From positions 186,001 through 250,000 of the forward strand of contig WNWL01000002.1 of the NCBI GenBank assembly GCA_009733745.1: a stretch of DNA of 64,000 bases. Reading direction: 5' to 3'. A program made the position numbers and the translations under genes. The DNA is from Oceanobacillus sp. HTM 045. GTDB taxonomy: Bacteria; Pseudomonadota; Alphaproteobacteria; Rhodobacterales; Rhodobacteraceae. The notes below the pieces were generated by a model. It made no database searches. It saw only the letters and a program-made list of their open reading frames with translations, and was not told the DNA's origin. Of the stretch, positions 51,408-60,084 are shown piece by piece (position 1 is the first letter of the stretch; the number at the start of each line of letters is the position of its first letter).

Positions 51408-51468
51408 CCTCAGTTGATCGCGAGACGGGCGGCGAGGCCGCCGAAGACGAGGGCGGAGACCCGGTTCA
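51408..51468. repeat. 61-bp direct repeat at the 3' end of LysE gene 1
   Basis: Nearly identical (two mismatches) to 52043-52103. It spans the stop and the last ~20 codons (NRVSALVFGGLAARLAIN) of both LysE genes, while the rest of the two genes is far more diverged. Confidence 0.85.
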
Positions 51469-52033
51469 GTACCCGGGACGCGCGGCGCAGCCGGTTGGCC
51501 AGCAGCCCCGCGAGCCCGCCATAGAGCGCATCGAACACGAAGCCGATCGCCGCGACGCCGGTTCCGAACACCAGCATCTGGTGCCAGACCGGCCCGGTCG
51601 CGGGGTCGGCGAATTGCGGCAGGAAAGCCACCATGAAGAATATCACCTTCGGGTTGGTGAGGTTCGTCACCAGCCCGCGGCGGAACGCATGGGCCAGTTC
51701 GCGCCGCCCCTTGCGCGCGCCGAGATCGCCCTTGGCGTTCCAGCTTTCCCACGCGAGCCAGAGCAGGTAGGCCGCGCCGGCGATCCGCAGCACGTCATAG
51801 GCGCCCGGCAACGCGAAGAGGAGCGCGGCGAACCCCATCGCCGCCAGCGCGGTGTGGACGAGAAGTCCCGCCGCAGCACCCGCGCCCGCCGCGATCCCCG
51901 CCCGCGGCCCGCCGATCAGCCCGCAGGCGAGGCAGAACATCATCCCCGGTCCCGGCGTGACCATCAGGACGACGCTGGCGGCGACGAAGCCGAGCCAGGT
52001 GATCTGGTCGATATTGGCGATGGTTTCCAGCAT
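51410..52033 (-). CDS. LysE/RhtB family exporter 1
   Basis: 207 residues, six TM segments. LysE signature VTPGPGMMFCLACGLIGGPRAGIAAGAGAA near the N-terminus and NPKVIFFMVAFLPQF are diagnostic. The family exports amino acids or amines; in a catabolic operon it may prevent toxic build-up. Placed 11 nt after exporter 2 and 11 nt before the FAD-GcvT gene. Confidence 0.9.
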   Translation of the reverse strand: MLETIANIDQITWLGFVAASVVLMVTPGPGMMFCLACGLIGGPRAGIAAGAGAAAGLLVHTALAAMGFAALLFALPGAYDVLRIAGAAYLLWLAWESWNAKGDLGARKGRRELAHAFRRGLVTNLTNPKVIFFMVAFLPQFADPATGPVWHQMLVFGTGVAAIGFVFDALYGGLAGLLANRLRRASRVLNRVSALVFGGLAARLAIN

Positions 52034-52042
52034 CGCGCTGCC

Positions 52043-52103
52043 CCTCAGTTGATCGCGAGACGGGCGGCGAGGCCGCCGAAGACAAGGGCGGAAACCCGGT
52101 TCA
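52043..52103. repeat. 61-bp direct repeat at the 3' end of LysE gene 2
   Basis: Second copy of the repeat at 51408-51468, 635 bp away. Recombination between the copies would delete or duplicate exactly one LysE gene. Confidence 0.85.
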
Positions 52104-52656
52104 TCACCCGCCCGAACCGCCGCAGACGGTCGCCGAAGAAGCCGGCCCCGAGGCCCCAGGCGCAGTTCACCGGGATCGAGCCGAAGGAGAACAGGCAGCC
52201 CAGCACCGCGATCTGGATCCAGACCGGGCCGAGCGACGGGTCGGTGAACTGCGGCAGGAAGGACAGGACGAAGATCGAGACCTTCGGATTCAGGATGTTT
52301 GTCAGCGCCCCGCGGCGGAAGGCCGACCAGGCGGAGCGCGCGCCCTGCCCCTCGAACGCGGGCGGCGGTGCGGTCCATGCCTTCCAGGCGAGGTAGAGCA
52401 GGTAGCCCGCCCCCACCCAGCGCAGCGCCGTGAAGGCGGCGGGGCTCGCCTCGATCAGCGCCGCCACGCCCGCGACCGCCAGCACCGTGTGGAAGAGGCT
52501 CCCGAGCGAGACGCCCATCGCCGCCGCTACCCCGGCCTTGCGCCCGCCTGCCGCGCCGGACGTGGTGATGAACAGCACGTCCGCCCCCGGCGTCAGGTTC
52601 AGCGCCACCGAGGCGGAGACGAAGGCGATCAGCGTGGCGATCTCGAACTCGGGCAT
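52045..52656 (-). CDS. LysE/RhtB family exporter 2
   Basis: 203 residues, six TM segments with LTPGADVLFITTSGAAGGRKAGVAAAMGVS and NPKVSIFVLSFLPQF. It is the first gene after the XRE-cupin regulator (9-nt gap). Its last ~18 residues equal those of exporter 1 although the rest is clearly divergent, pointing to local gene conversion after an older duplication. Confidence 0.9.
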   Translation of the reverse strand: MPEFEIATLIAFVSASVALNLTPGADVLFITTSGAAGGRKAGVAAAMGVSLGSLFHTVLAVAGVAALIEASPAAFTALRWVGAGYLLYLAWKAWTAPPPAFEGQGARSAWSAFRRGALTNILNPKVSIFVLSFLPQFTDPSLGPVWIQIAVLGCLFSFGSIPVNCAWGLGAGFFGDRLRRFGRVMNRVSALVFGGLAARLAIN

Positions 52657-52665
52657 CGTCGCGCC

Positions 52666-53307
52666 TCAGTAGACCGGCGGGGAGACGACCCAGACGGCAA
52701 CGGCGGGCACCGTGCCGGGGTTCTTCCAGCGGAAGGGTTCGCGCCTGAAGCGGAAGCTGTCGCCGGGGCGGATGTGGAACTCCCGCGCGCCGATCCAGAG
52801 GATCAGCTCGCCGGAGACGAGGTAGCCCGCCTCCTCCGTGGGCCGGGTAACGAAATCCTTCCGCTCCGCGCCCGCGTCGAACACCGAGCGCAGGATCTCG
52901 AAATCGCCGCCGAGATCGGGCGAGAGCAGTTCCTCCGACAACCCTTCCGCCGCGCTGCCGAGCATCCGGCGGCTGCCGCCGCGTACGACATAGCCGCGCT
53001 CGTCCTCCGGCCCCGGTTGCGGCCCGAAGAAGAAGGAAAGCGACTTGCCGAAGATTTCCGCCAGCTTGCGCAGGTCGCTGACCGAGGGCGAGGTCAGCCC
53101 CCGCTCCACCTGGCTCAGCCAGCCGACCGACCGGCCCGCCTGCAATGCCAGTTCCGACAGCGTCATGCCCCGGGCCTTGCGGAGCGCGCGGAGGTCCGCG
53201 CCGACATCGCCGACGCCGGAGGGAAGGCCGGCGCCGGCCACCTCGTCGTCAAGCGCCCTTTCCGGCGACGGTCCCGCCATCCCTGCCCCGCGCGAATCGG
53301 CCGCCAT
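52666..53307 (-). CDS. XRE family regulator with C-terminal cupin
   Basis: About 213 residues from ATG 53307 (ATG 53280, after GGGGCAGGG, is an alternative). A lambda-repressor-like HTH (LRALRKARGMTLSELALQAGRSVGWLSQVERGLTSPSVSDLRKLAEIFG) is followed by a cupin-2 effector domain (LVSGELILWIGAREFHIRPGDSFRFR). This PuuR/SutR-like type controls amine or amino-acid use. It is the first gene of the ~10-kb operon and has a palindrome just upstream, so autoregulation is likely. Confidence 0.88.
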   Translation of the reverse strand: MAADSRGAGMAGPSPERALDDEVAGAGLPSGVGDVGADLRALRKARGMTLSELALQAGRSVGWLSQVERGLTSPSVSDLRKLAEIFGKSLSFFFGPQPGPEDERGYVVRGGSRRMLGSAAEGLSEELLSPDLGGDFEILRSVFDAGAERKDFVTRPTEEAGYLVSGELILWIGAREFHIRPGDSFRFRREPFRWKNPGTVPAVAVWVVSPPVY

Positions 53308-53317
53308 ATCGGCGCCC

Positions 53318-53342
53318 GTGAAAATTTCCAAAGTTTTTTCAC
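53318..53342. promoter_or_regulatory. GTGAAAA-N11-TTTTCAC operator upstream of XRE-cupin
   Basis: Perfect 7-bp arms in an AT-rich island, 11-35 nt before ATG 53307. The left arm forms a nested GAAAATTTC palindrome, a typical core for XRE-cupin repressors. Probably autoregulatory and controlling the whole operon. Confidence 0.55.
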
Positions 53343-53475
53343 CGGCGCGTGGCGCTGTCAATCGCCGAAGCGCGGCGCGGCCCCGACGGCCCGAATTCCC
53401 CGCGTAACCATCCGTTAACCATCATGAACCACGCTCGGGCAGGCCTTGCGGCCGATGGGGGTGAAAGGACCGGGG

Positions 53476-54285
53476 ATGCGGCTCCGCCGCGGCGCATTGT
53501 TCCTGCTCTGGATAACCGGCGCGTCATGGCCTGCCGGGGGCCCGGCCCATGCCGGCGCCTGGACCCGCGCCGAAGGCGACGGCCAGCTCATCGTCACCAC
53601 CGCCCGCCGCGTCGCCCCCGCCGACGCATGGACAGGCGGCATCACCACCGACGACACCTCCTACAGCCAGATCTACGTCGAGTACGGCTGGGAGGACGAC
53701 CTCACCATCGGCGGCGTGATCTACACCGAGGTGGACGCGCTCGACATCGCGTCCTCCACCGGCTCGGTCGGGCTCTTCGTGCGCCAGCGGCTCTGGCAGG
53801 GCCAGCACGGCGACGTGTTCTCGGTGCAGGTCGGCGCCAGCCACCCGATCGAGCAATACGTCTTGGAGGAATACGACGTCGTGCCCACCGGCAGCAACGC
53901 GTTCGAGGTGCAGGTCCGCGCGCTCTACGGCAAGGGCTGGGGCTTCGACTGGGGCAACGCCTTCGTCTCGCTGGAAGGCGGCTACCACTGGCGCGACGGC
54001 GAGGCGGACGAGTTGCGCTTCGACGCCACGGCGGGCATCGAGCCGATCAAGGGCGTGCTCGGGATCATGAGCGTCTACTCGCTCACCCCGCTCGGCGGCG
54101 GCACCGACGCCTCGCTGAAACTCGCGCCCTCGGTCGCGTGGACCATGCTCCCGTGGATCGGGCGCGACGGCAAGAAACCGCGCGGGCCGATCAGCGCCGA
54201 CACGGTCCAGTTCGGGGTGATCTACGACGTGCTTGAGGAAGACCGGGGCCTGACGCTGCAGATCAGCGTCTGGCGCCCGTTCTGA
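53476..54285 (+). CDS. Exported beta-rich (outer-membrane-type) protein
   Basis: 269 residues. A signal peptide (MRLRRGALFLLWITGASWPAGGPAHA) precedes alternating amphipathic strands rich in Gly/aromatics (IYVEYGWEDDLTIGGVIYTEVD, WGNAFVSLEGGYHWRDG) and a terminal aromatic (VWRPF), the usual signature for an outer-membrane barrel. AAAGGA precedes ATG 53476. It diverges from the XRE-cupin gene. Family not recognised. Confidence 0.72.
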   Translation: MRLRRGALFLLWITGASWPAGGPAHAGAWTRAEGDGQLIVTTARRVAPADAWTGGITTDDTSYSQIYVEYGWEDDLTIGGVIYTEVDALDIASSTGSVGLFVRQRLWQGQHGDVFSVQVGASHPIEQYVLEEYDVVPTGSNAFEVQVRALYGKGWGFDWGNAFVSLEGGYHWRDGEADELRFDATAGIEPIKGVLGIMSVYSLTPLGGGTDASLKLAPSVAWTMLPWIGRDGKKPRGPISADTVQFGVIYDVLEEDRGLTLQISVWRPF

Positions 54286-54315
54286 CCGGCGCGCCCCGAC
54301 AGCCTGCCGGCCCGC

Positions 54316-54963
54316 TCACTTGAACGCCGGCAGCGCCTCGACGCGGCGGTTGATGTCCGCCTCCGGGTCGGCCGGGTCGTAGAGCCGGCTCTCGCCGAAA
54401 CCGCGCGCCTTCAGCCGGCCGCGCTCGATCCCGAGCTCGGCGAGGTAGCTCACCACCGCGTTCGCCCGGCGCACCGAGAGATTCTGGTTGTAGCCCGGCC
54501 CGCCGACCGCGTCGGTATGGCCGTCGATCGCCCAGAGCGTGCCGTCGAGCTTCGGATCCTGCAGCGCGCGGGCGAACTCGCGCAGGTTGGCCCGCGCCTG
54601 CGGGGTCAGCTCGGCGGAATCGAAGTTGAACGAGATCAGCAGGTTGAACTCGGGCTTCGGCGCATCCGGCGGCGGCGGGTCGCCCGCAACCGTGGTGTCG
54701 CCAGTTCCGCCCGTTCCGCTCGGCGTGACCGGGGTGCACTCGTCGAAGGTGCCGATGCAGAGCTCGCGCGTCGCCGCGCCCTCGCCGGTGATGCTGCGCG
54801 TCGTGCCGTTCGGGCTGGTCAGCGCATCGACATGGCCAAGCACGTCGCCGGCCTCGAACTGCGGCGCGCAGTCGGTGTCCGACACGCAATCGGCGGCCGC
54901 AGGGGCCGCAAAGGCGAGGCTCCCCAGGAGCCCCGCGATGGCAATGGTGGTGGTCTTCAGCAT
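54316..54963 (-). CDS. Exported OmpA-domain protein, paralogue 1
   Basis: 215 residues. A signal peptide (MLKTTTIAIAGLLGSLAFAAPAAA-DC) and a Cys-containing linker lead to a C-terminal OmpA domain (FNFDSAELTPQARANLREFARAL, IDGHTDAVG, LSVRRANAVVSYLAELGI, RRVEALPAF) that binds meso-DAP peptidoglycan. No barrel, so it is a soluble periplasmic or wall-bound protein. AAAGGAA precedes ATG 54963. First of three tandem-type paralogues. Confidence 0.87.
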   Translation of the reverse strand: MLKTTTIAIAGLLGSLAFAAPAAADCVSDTDCAPQFEAGDVLGHVDALTSPNGTTRSITGEGAATRELCIGTFDECTPVTPSGTGGTGDTTVAGDPPPPDAPKPEFNLLISFNFDSAELTPQARANLREFARALQDPKLDGTLWAIDGHTDAVGGPGYNQNLSVRRANAVVSYLAELGIERGRLKARGFGESRLYDPADPEADINRRVEALPAFK

Positions 54964-55027
54964 GGCGTCATTCCTTTCGCCTGTCGCCGCCGGACCTCCC
55001 CGACCCGGGACGGGTTCGTTACCCCTC

Positions 55028-55699
55028 TCAGCGCGCGACCAGCGCGGCCTCGACGCGGCGGTTGATGTCCGCCTCGGGGTCGCCGGCATCGTAGAGCTTC
55101 GACTCGCCGTAGCCCTTGGCCTGCAGCCGCTTGGTGTCGATGCCGAGGTCGCGCAGGAAGGCGACGACCGCCCGGGCCCGGTTCAGCGACAGCTCGTCAT
55201 TGTAGTCGGACGGGCCCTTGGCATCGGTATGGCCGTCGATCGACCAGACCGAGGCGGCCAGCGCCGGGTCCTGCAGCGCGCGGGCGAACTCGCGCAGGTT
55301 CGCCTTGGCCTGCTCGGTCAGCTCGAACGAGTCGTAGTTGAAGGTGATCAGCAGGTTGAACTCGGGCGGGGGCGCGACCACCGGCACCGAGGCCGCGGCG
55401 GCCGCCGCACCCGTCGCCGCCGCGGCGGCCGCCGGGGTGCACTGGTCGGCGGTGCCGAGGCAGACCTCGCGGGTCGCCCCGTTGCCGGCCGTGTTGCCAC
55501 CCAGAACCAGCCCGCGCGACGGGCCGAGGTTCGGATCGACGACACCCCCGGCATCGCCCGCGCCGACATGCTTCAGCACGTCGTCGGCGGTGTATTGCGG
55601 GGTGCAGTCCTGCCCCGGCTGGCAGGGCGTCGCCTGGTCGGCGAGCGCGAGCGTGCCCATCATGCCGAGGGCGAGCGCGCCGGAAACGATCCTGAACAT
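55028..55699 (-). CDS. Exported OmpA-domain protein, paralogue 2
   Basis: 223 residues: signal peptide (MFRIVSGALALGMMGTLALA-DQ), four linker Cys, an Ala-rich spacer and an OmpA domain (FNYDSFELTEQAKANLREFARAL, IDGHTDAKG, LSLNRARAVVAFLRDLGI). Paralogue 1 shares the linker pattern LCxGTxDxCTP, here VCLGTADQCTP, suggesting a conserved disulfide. Confidence 0.87.
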   Translation of the reverse strand: MFRIVSGALALGMMGTLALADQATPCQPGQDCTPQYTADDVLKHVGAGDAGGVVDPNLGPSRGLVLGGNTAGNGATREVCLGTADQCTPAAAAAATGAAAAAASVPVVAPPPEFNLLITFNYDSFELTEQAKANLREFARALQDPALAASVWSIDGHTDAKGPSDYNDELSLNRARAVVAFLRDLGIDTKRLQAKGYGESKLYDAGDPEADINRRVEAALVAR

Positions 55700-55880
55700 G
55701 GTCTGACCTCTTCGCTACCTGCGCCGCAGGCCGGACCACGCTCTACGCTTGGTGGACCGGTCGCAACGCGACATCTGGCCCTCAATCTATATCACGCGGG
55801 GCGAGTCGTCTGTGTGTCGATCACTTGACATCCCGATTTTCGCGGCCCCGCGAGGCCGCGAATCGCCTTGTCCGGCCCCG

Positions 55881-56474
55881 TCAGTCGAGCAGCGCCGCCT
55901 CGACGCGGCGATTGATGTCGGCCTCGGGGTCGTCGGGCGTGTAGAGCGCCCGCTCGCCGTAACCGACCGCCTTCAGCCGCGCGGCATCGACGCCGAGCCC
56001 GGTCAGAAACGCCACCACGGCATTCGCCCGGCGCAGCGACAGCGCGTCGTTGAACTCGACCGAGCCGCGGGCGTCGGTGTGGCCCTCGATGCGGAACTTC
56101 GCCTCCGCGAGGCCCGGATCGGCCAGCGCGCGGGCGAACTCGCGCAGGTTCGACTTGGCTTGCTCGCTCAGGTCGTCGGAGCCGAGCCGGAAGGTGATCA
56201 GCAGGTTGAAGCCCGGATCCGGCGCTCCGGCAGTCGGCTCGGTGCCCGCACCGTCGCCGGTGCCGCACTGGTCGACCGTGCCGAAGCAGATGCCCCGGGT
56301 CACCCCCTTGTCGAGGCAGGCCGGGCCGGGACAAAGCGGGCTGTCGCCGCCGGACTTCACCGCCTCGAAATGCTCGCGGATCGCCTCCGCCGAATACTGC
56401 GCCGACGGCTCCTGCGCCTGCACTGGCGAGGCGAAGAGCGCCACGAAAACTGCGCCGGAAATCAGTCTGAACAT
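55881..56474 (-). CDS. Exported OmpA-domain protein, paralogue 3
   Basis: 197 residues: signal peptide (MFRLISGAVFVALFASPVQA-QE), linker with ICFGTVDQCG, and OmpA domain (FRLGSDDLSEQAKSNLREFARAL, IEGHTDARG, LSLRRANAVVAFLTGLGV). Shorter linker than the other two. The three genes are separated by 64-180 nt and may be expressed separately. Confidence 0.87.
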   Translation of the reverse strand: MFRLISGAVFVALFASPVQAQEPSAQYSAEAIREHFEAVKSGGDSPLCPGPACLDKGVTRGICFGTVDQCGTGDGAGTEPTAGAPDPGFNLLITFRLGSDDLSEQAKSNLREFARALADPGLAEAKFRIEGHTDARGSVEFNDALSLRRANAVVAFLTGLGVDAARLKAVGYGERALYTPDDPEADINRRVEAALLD

Positions 56475-56551
56475 CGCGCACCCTCCTGGTACATGAACTC
56501 GAATCTATGTCGAAAAAGGTAGGCGCAGGGTTCAAACCACGCAAGAAACGC

Positions 56552-56575
56552 GCGTTTTCCCGATTCGGGAAACGC
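56552..56575 (-). terminator. Hairpin after the DUF4864 gene
   Basis: GCGTTTTCCCG-att-CGGGAAACGC with a single bulged T, ~70 nt after the DUF4864 stop. On the minus strand it is followed by GCGTTTCTTG. Plausible terminator. Confidence 0.45.
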
Positions 56576-56645
56576 CCGCCGCGGGAGCGGTCACGTGCTT
56601 GGGGATCAGGGCAGCGGCCCCCTTGAGGGTTGGGGCAGCCGCCCC

Positions 56646-57059
56646 TCAGACCCCCCGCCCCGGCGCCTCGCGCACATGCACCCCGTCGATCCGCCACGCC
56701 CCGTCGATCAGCCGCATCTCGTAGACCGCGACGAAGAACCGGCCGGTCTGGTCCTGGAACAACACGCTCTGCAGGAACCCGCCATCGACCGCCTCCAGTT
56801 CGCCCATCCGGTAGCTCCGCGGGCGCCAGACCATCGGGTAGCCCTTCCGCACCATGTCACAGAACCGCTCCGCGTCGCCGAACAGGCCCTGGATCTGCGG
56901 CGAGGCATGGGCCCAGGCGGCGTCGGTGTCGTTGCGCTTGAAGGCGGCGATCTGGTCCTCGATGACCGCGGGAATGTCGGTCTCGGGCTCCTGCGCCGGG
57001 ACATGCGGCCCATGCGCGACGGTGAGGACAAGGGCGAGCAGGACGAACAATGCGCGCAT
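56646..57059 (-). CDS. DUF4864 exported protein
   Basis: 137 residues. Signal peptide (MRALFVLLALVLTVAHGPHVPA-QE) and the DUF4864 pattern: IEDQIAAFKRNDTDAAWAHASPQIQGLFGDAERFCDMVRKGYPMVW, then QDQTGRFFVAVYEMRLIDGAWRIDGVHV. Function unknown; fold probably SnoaL/NTF2-like. Located between the OmpA paralogues and the coiled-coil protein. Confidence 0.82.
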   Translation of the reverse strand: MRALFVLLALVLTVAHGPHVPAQEPETDIPAVIEDQIAAFKRNDTDAAWAHASPQIQGLFGDAERFCDMVRKGYPMVWRPRSYRMGELEAVDGGFLQSVLFQDQTGRFFVAVYEMRLIDGAWRIDGVHVREAPGRGV

Positions 57060-57136
57060 GAAAACCTCCCTGTTGTCGGGAGAAAGGTGGAGCGATCCAC
57101 CGGCCCGGCAAGCATCCGGCGCAAGGTCCCGGCTTG

Positions 57137-60019
57137 CTATCTTTCGGTGAACTTGAACTCGATCCGGCGGTTGCGGGCCAGCGCGCCCTCGCTCTCGCCC
57201 CTGTCGATCGGCTGGAACTCGCCGAAGCCGGTCGCGGCCAGCCGGGTCGGGTCCACGCCCTCCTCCTCGATCAGGTAGCGCACCACCGAAAGGGCGCGGG
57301 CCTGGCTGAGCTCCCAGTTGTCGCGGAACCGCCCGCCCGAGCCCACCGGGCGCGGGTCGGTATGGCCGTCCACGCGCAGGATCCAGTTGACGTCCTCCGG
57401 CATCTGCCCGGCCAGTTCGCGCAGCACCTCGCCCAGCTTGGCGAGCTGCTCCCGCCCGTCGCGCCCCAGCGTTGCCGATCCCGGCGCGAACAGCACCTCC
57501 GACTGGAACACGAACCGGTCACCGGTGATCGCGATGTCGTCGCGCCCGCCCAGTACCTGCGCCATGCGCTCGAAGAACACCGAGCGGTAGCGTTCCAGCT
57601 CAGAGACCTTCTCCGCCAGCGCCTGGTTCAGCCGCTCGCCCAGCTCGATGATCTGCACTTCCTTCTCGGCGTCGCGCGCCTCCGCCGCGGCGAGCAGCCC
57701 CTGCAGGGCGCGCAGCTGGTCGTCGAGCTGCTTGACCTGCTGGTTCAGGAGCGCCACCCGCTTGGCCTCCTCCGCCGTCGCCGCCTCGGCCTTGGAAAGC
57801 TCGTCCTCCGCCAGTTTGCGCAAGGCCGCCTCGCGGTCGAGCGCGGTCAGCGCCTCGGTCTCCGCCGCCGTGGCACGCGCCTGCGCCCGCTCGGCGGCGG
57901 CGAGCAGCGTCAGCGTCTCCTCCGCCTGCTTGCGCGCCTGCTCAAGCGCCAGCGTCGTCGCGTCCAGTTCCGCCCCGCTGGCTTCGAGCTGCTTGCGCAG
58001 CGCCTCCGCCGCGGCGGCCTCGACCAGCCGCGCCTTCTCCGCCTCCGCCAGCCGCTCCTCGGCGGCGGCGAGCTTCACCAGCAGCGCGCGCCGCGCCGCC
58101 TCCAGCTCCGCCTCGCTCTCGCCGATCCCCTCCAGCGCCTCGCGCCTTGCCTGCAACTCGCGCTCCAGTTCCGCGATCCGCTTCAGCGCGCTGTCCTTCG
58201 CCGCCTCCAGCTCGGAGATCGAGACCTCGCGCTCCTCCAGCTCCGCCAGCCGCGCCTCGGCCAGCGCGGTCAGCCGCGCGATCTCGGCCGCGTCGGCCTC
58301 CGTCTGGCCGCGCCGCTCGGCGATCTGCTTCTGCAACTCCGCGATCCGGGCGATGGCCGCCGCCCGCGCCGCCTCAAGGTCGGTCGCGGCAGTGGACGTC
58401 GCGGCGAGCTTCGCCGCCTGCTCGGCCACCAGAGCCTCCAGCCGGGCGATCTCCGCGGCATCCGCCTCGCCCGTGGCCGCCAGTTCCGCGATCCGTGCCT
58501 CCAGACGGGCGATGCCTTCCTCCGCCGCCGCGGCCGAGCCCGAGAGCGTGGCGATCCGCGCCTTCGCGTCGGTCAGCTCGCCCTCCAGCCGCGCCACCTC
58601 GGCCGCGTCGCGCTCGGTCGCGGCGAGCAGCGCCTCGATCCGCGCCTCCCGTTCGGCCAGCAGCGCGTTGAGCCGGTTGAGGTCGGTCTCCGCCGCCGTC
58701 GCCGTGCCGCTGAGGCTGGCGATCTGCGAGGCCTGCCGGGCAATCTCCGCCCTGGCGTCGACCAGCTCCGCCTCCAGCCGGGCGATCTCCGCCTCCGCCG
58801 TCTCCTTCGCCGCGGCGAGGTCGGCGAGCGCGCTGTCCTTCTCCGCGACCAGCGCGCCCAGCCGGGCGATGTCGGCTTCCGCCGCGCTCGCCGTGCCGGT
58901 CAGCGCCTCGATTGCTGCCTCCCGCTTCGCGAGCTCGGCGCGCGTGTCCGCCAGTTCGCCCTTCAGCCGCGCCACCTCGCCGGCGCTCGTCTCGGCGGTG
59001 CCGGAGAGGGTGGCGAGCTCCGCCTCCATCTGCGCCACGGCGGAGAGGAGCCGCGCCAGTTCCTCCTCCGCCGTGCCCTTGTCGTCGCGCAGCGCCTGCA
59101 GCGCCGCCTCGCGCTCGGCCAGCGTCGCCAGCAGCCGCTCGATCTCGGCCTTGCCGGCGGTCGCGGTCTCGGTGGTGGTGGCCAGTTCCGCCTCCAGCCG
59201 CGACACGGCGGACATCAGCCGCTCGATCTCCGCGAGCCGCTCCTCCGCGGTGGTGCCCGCGCTCGCCGCCGCCTCCTCCGCCGCGGCAAGCTCGGCCAGC
59301 AGCCGGTCGATCTCCGCCTGCCGCTCGTCCGCCGTCGCGGACAGCGTCTCGGCCCGGCCCTTGCTCGCCTCCAGCGCCGCGGCGAGCCGCGAAATCTCCG
59401 TCTCGCCCTCGGCCTTCTCGGCCTCCAGCGAGGCGATCAGGGTCTCCAGCGCCTCGCGCTTGGCCGCCGCAAGCCGTGCCTCTTCCGCCGCCGCGTCCAT
59501 CTCGGAGCGCGCCGCCGCCAGCGCCGCGTTCAGCGCGTCGCGCTCCGACACCGTCTCGGCCAGCGAGCCTTCCAGCTCGTCCACCCGCGCCAGCGCCGCG
59601 TCGCGCCGGTCGGCCATCGCCGCCAGGGCCGCGTCCAGCCGGTCGCGCTCGGTGGTGATCGTGGTGAGCTGCGCCGCCACGTCGTCGCGCGCGGCGGTCA
59701 TCGCGGTCAGCGCCAGGGTCAGCCGGTCCACCTCGGCCCGCTCGGTGGTCAGCGTCGCCCGCACCGCGCCAAGCTCGGCCTCGAGGTCCTCGGCCCGCGT
59801 CTTCGACAGCGTCAGCTCGTCCGCCAGCGCGGCGAGCTGGCTGGTGAGCGAGATCAGCTCCTTGTCCTTGCCGGTGATCGCCTCGCGCAGGCTGAACTGC
59901 ACGATCATGAAGATCGACAGCACGAACATCAGGATCAGCAGGAGCGCCGTGAGCGCATCGACGAAGCCGGGCCAGATATTGGCCTCGAACCGTGCGCCGC
60001 TGCGTCTCGCCAGTGCCAT
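57137..60019 (-). CDS. Giant coiled-coil MotB/OmpA-like membrane protein
   Basis: 960 residues. One N-terminal TM helix (~20-42) with NIWPGFVDALTALLLILMFVL, the MotB/ExbD-type pattern with an acidic residue entering the helix. About 730 residues of near-continuous Ala/Glu-rich coiled coil follow (repeats of the AEIARLEAEL type), and then a C-terminal OmpA domain (VLFAPGSATLGRDGREQLAKL, VDGHTDPRP, LSQARALSVVRYLIEEEGV, NRRIEFKF). It probably anchors to peptidoglycan far from the inner membrane. It is paired with the ExbB/MotA-like gene upstream, implying an ion-driven stator-type unit. Confidence 0.88.
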   Translation of the reverse strand: MALARRSGARFEANIWPGFVDALTALLLILMFVLSIFMIVQFSLREAITGKDKELISLTSQLAALADELTLSKTRAEDLEAELGAVRATLTTERAEVDRLTLALTAMTAARDDVAAQLTTITTERDRLDAALAAMADRRDAALARVDELEGSLAETVSERDALNAALAAARSEMDAAAEEARLAAAKREALETLIASLEAEKAEGETEISRLAAALEASKGRAETLSATADERQAEIDRLLAELAAAEEAAASAGTTAEERLAEIERLMSAVSRLEAELATTTETATAGKAEIERLLATLAEREAALQALRDDKGTAEEELARLLSAVAQMEAELATLSGTAETSAGEVARLKGELADTRAELAKREAAIEALTGTASAAEADIARLGALVAEKDSALADLAAAKETAEAEIARLEAELVDARAEIARQASQIASLSGTATAAETDLNRLNALLAEREARIEALLAATERDAAEVARLEGELTDAKARIATLSGSAAAAEEGIARLEARIAELAATGEADAAEIARLEALVAEQAAKLAATSTAATDLEAARAAAIARIAELQKQIAERRGQTEADAAEIARLTALAEARLAELEEREVSISELEAAKDSALKRIAELERELQARREALEGIGESEAELEAARRALLVKLAAAEERLAEAEKARLVEAAAAEALRKQLEASGAELDATTLALEQARKQAEETLTLLAAAERAQARATAAETEALTALDREAALRKLAEDELSKAEAATAEEAKRVALLNQQVKQLDDQLRALQGLLAAAEARDAEKEVQIIELGERLNQALAEKVSELERYRSVFFERMAQVLGGRDDIAITGDRFVFQSEVLFAPGSATLGRDGREQLAKLGEVLRELAGQMPEDVNWILRVDGHTDPRPVGSGGRFRDNWELSQARALSVVRYLIEEEGVDPTRLAATGFGEFQPIDRGESEGALARNRRIEFKFTER

Positions 60020-60084
60020 CAGCCGTTACCCCGGTCCTGCCTTTCCGGTCCTGCCAATCCGTGGCGCCGGTCCCCGGCGCCGCG

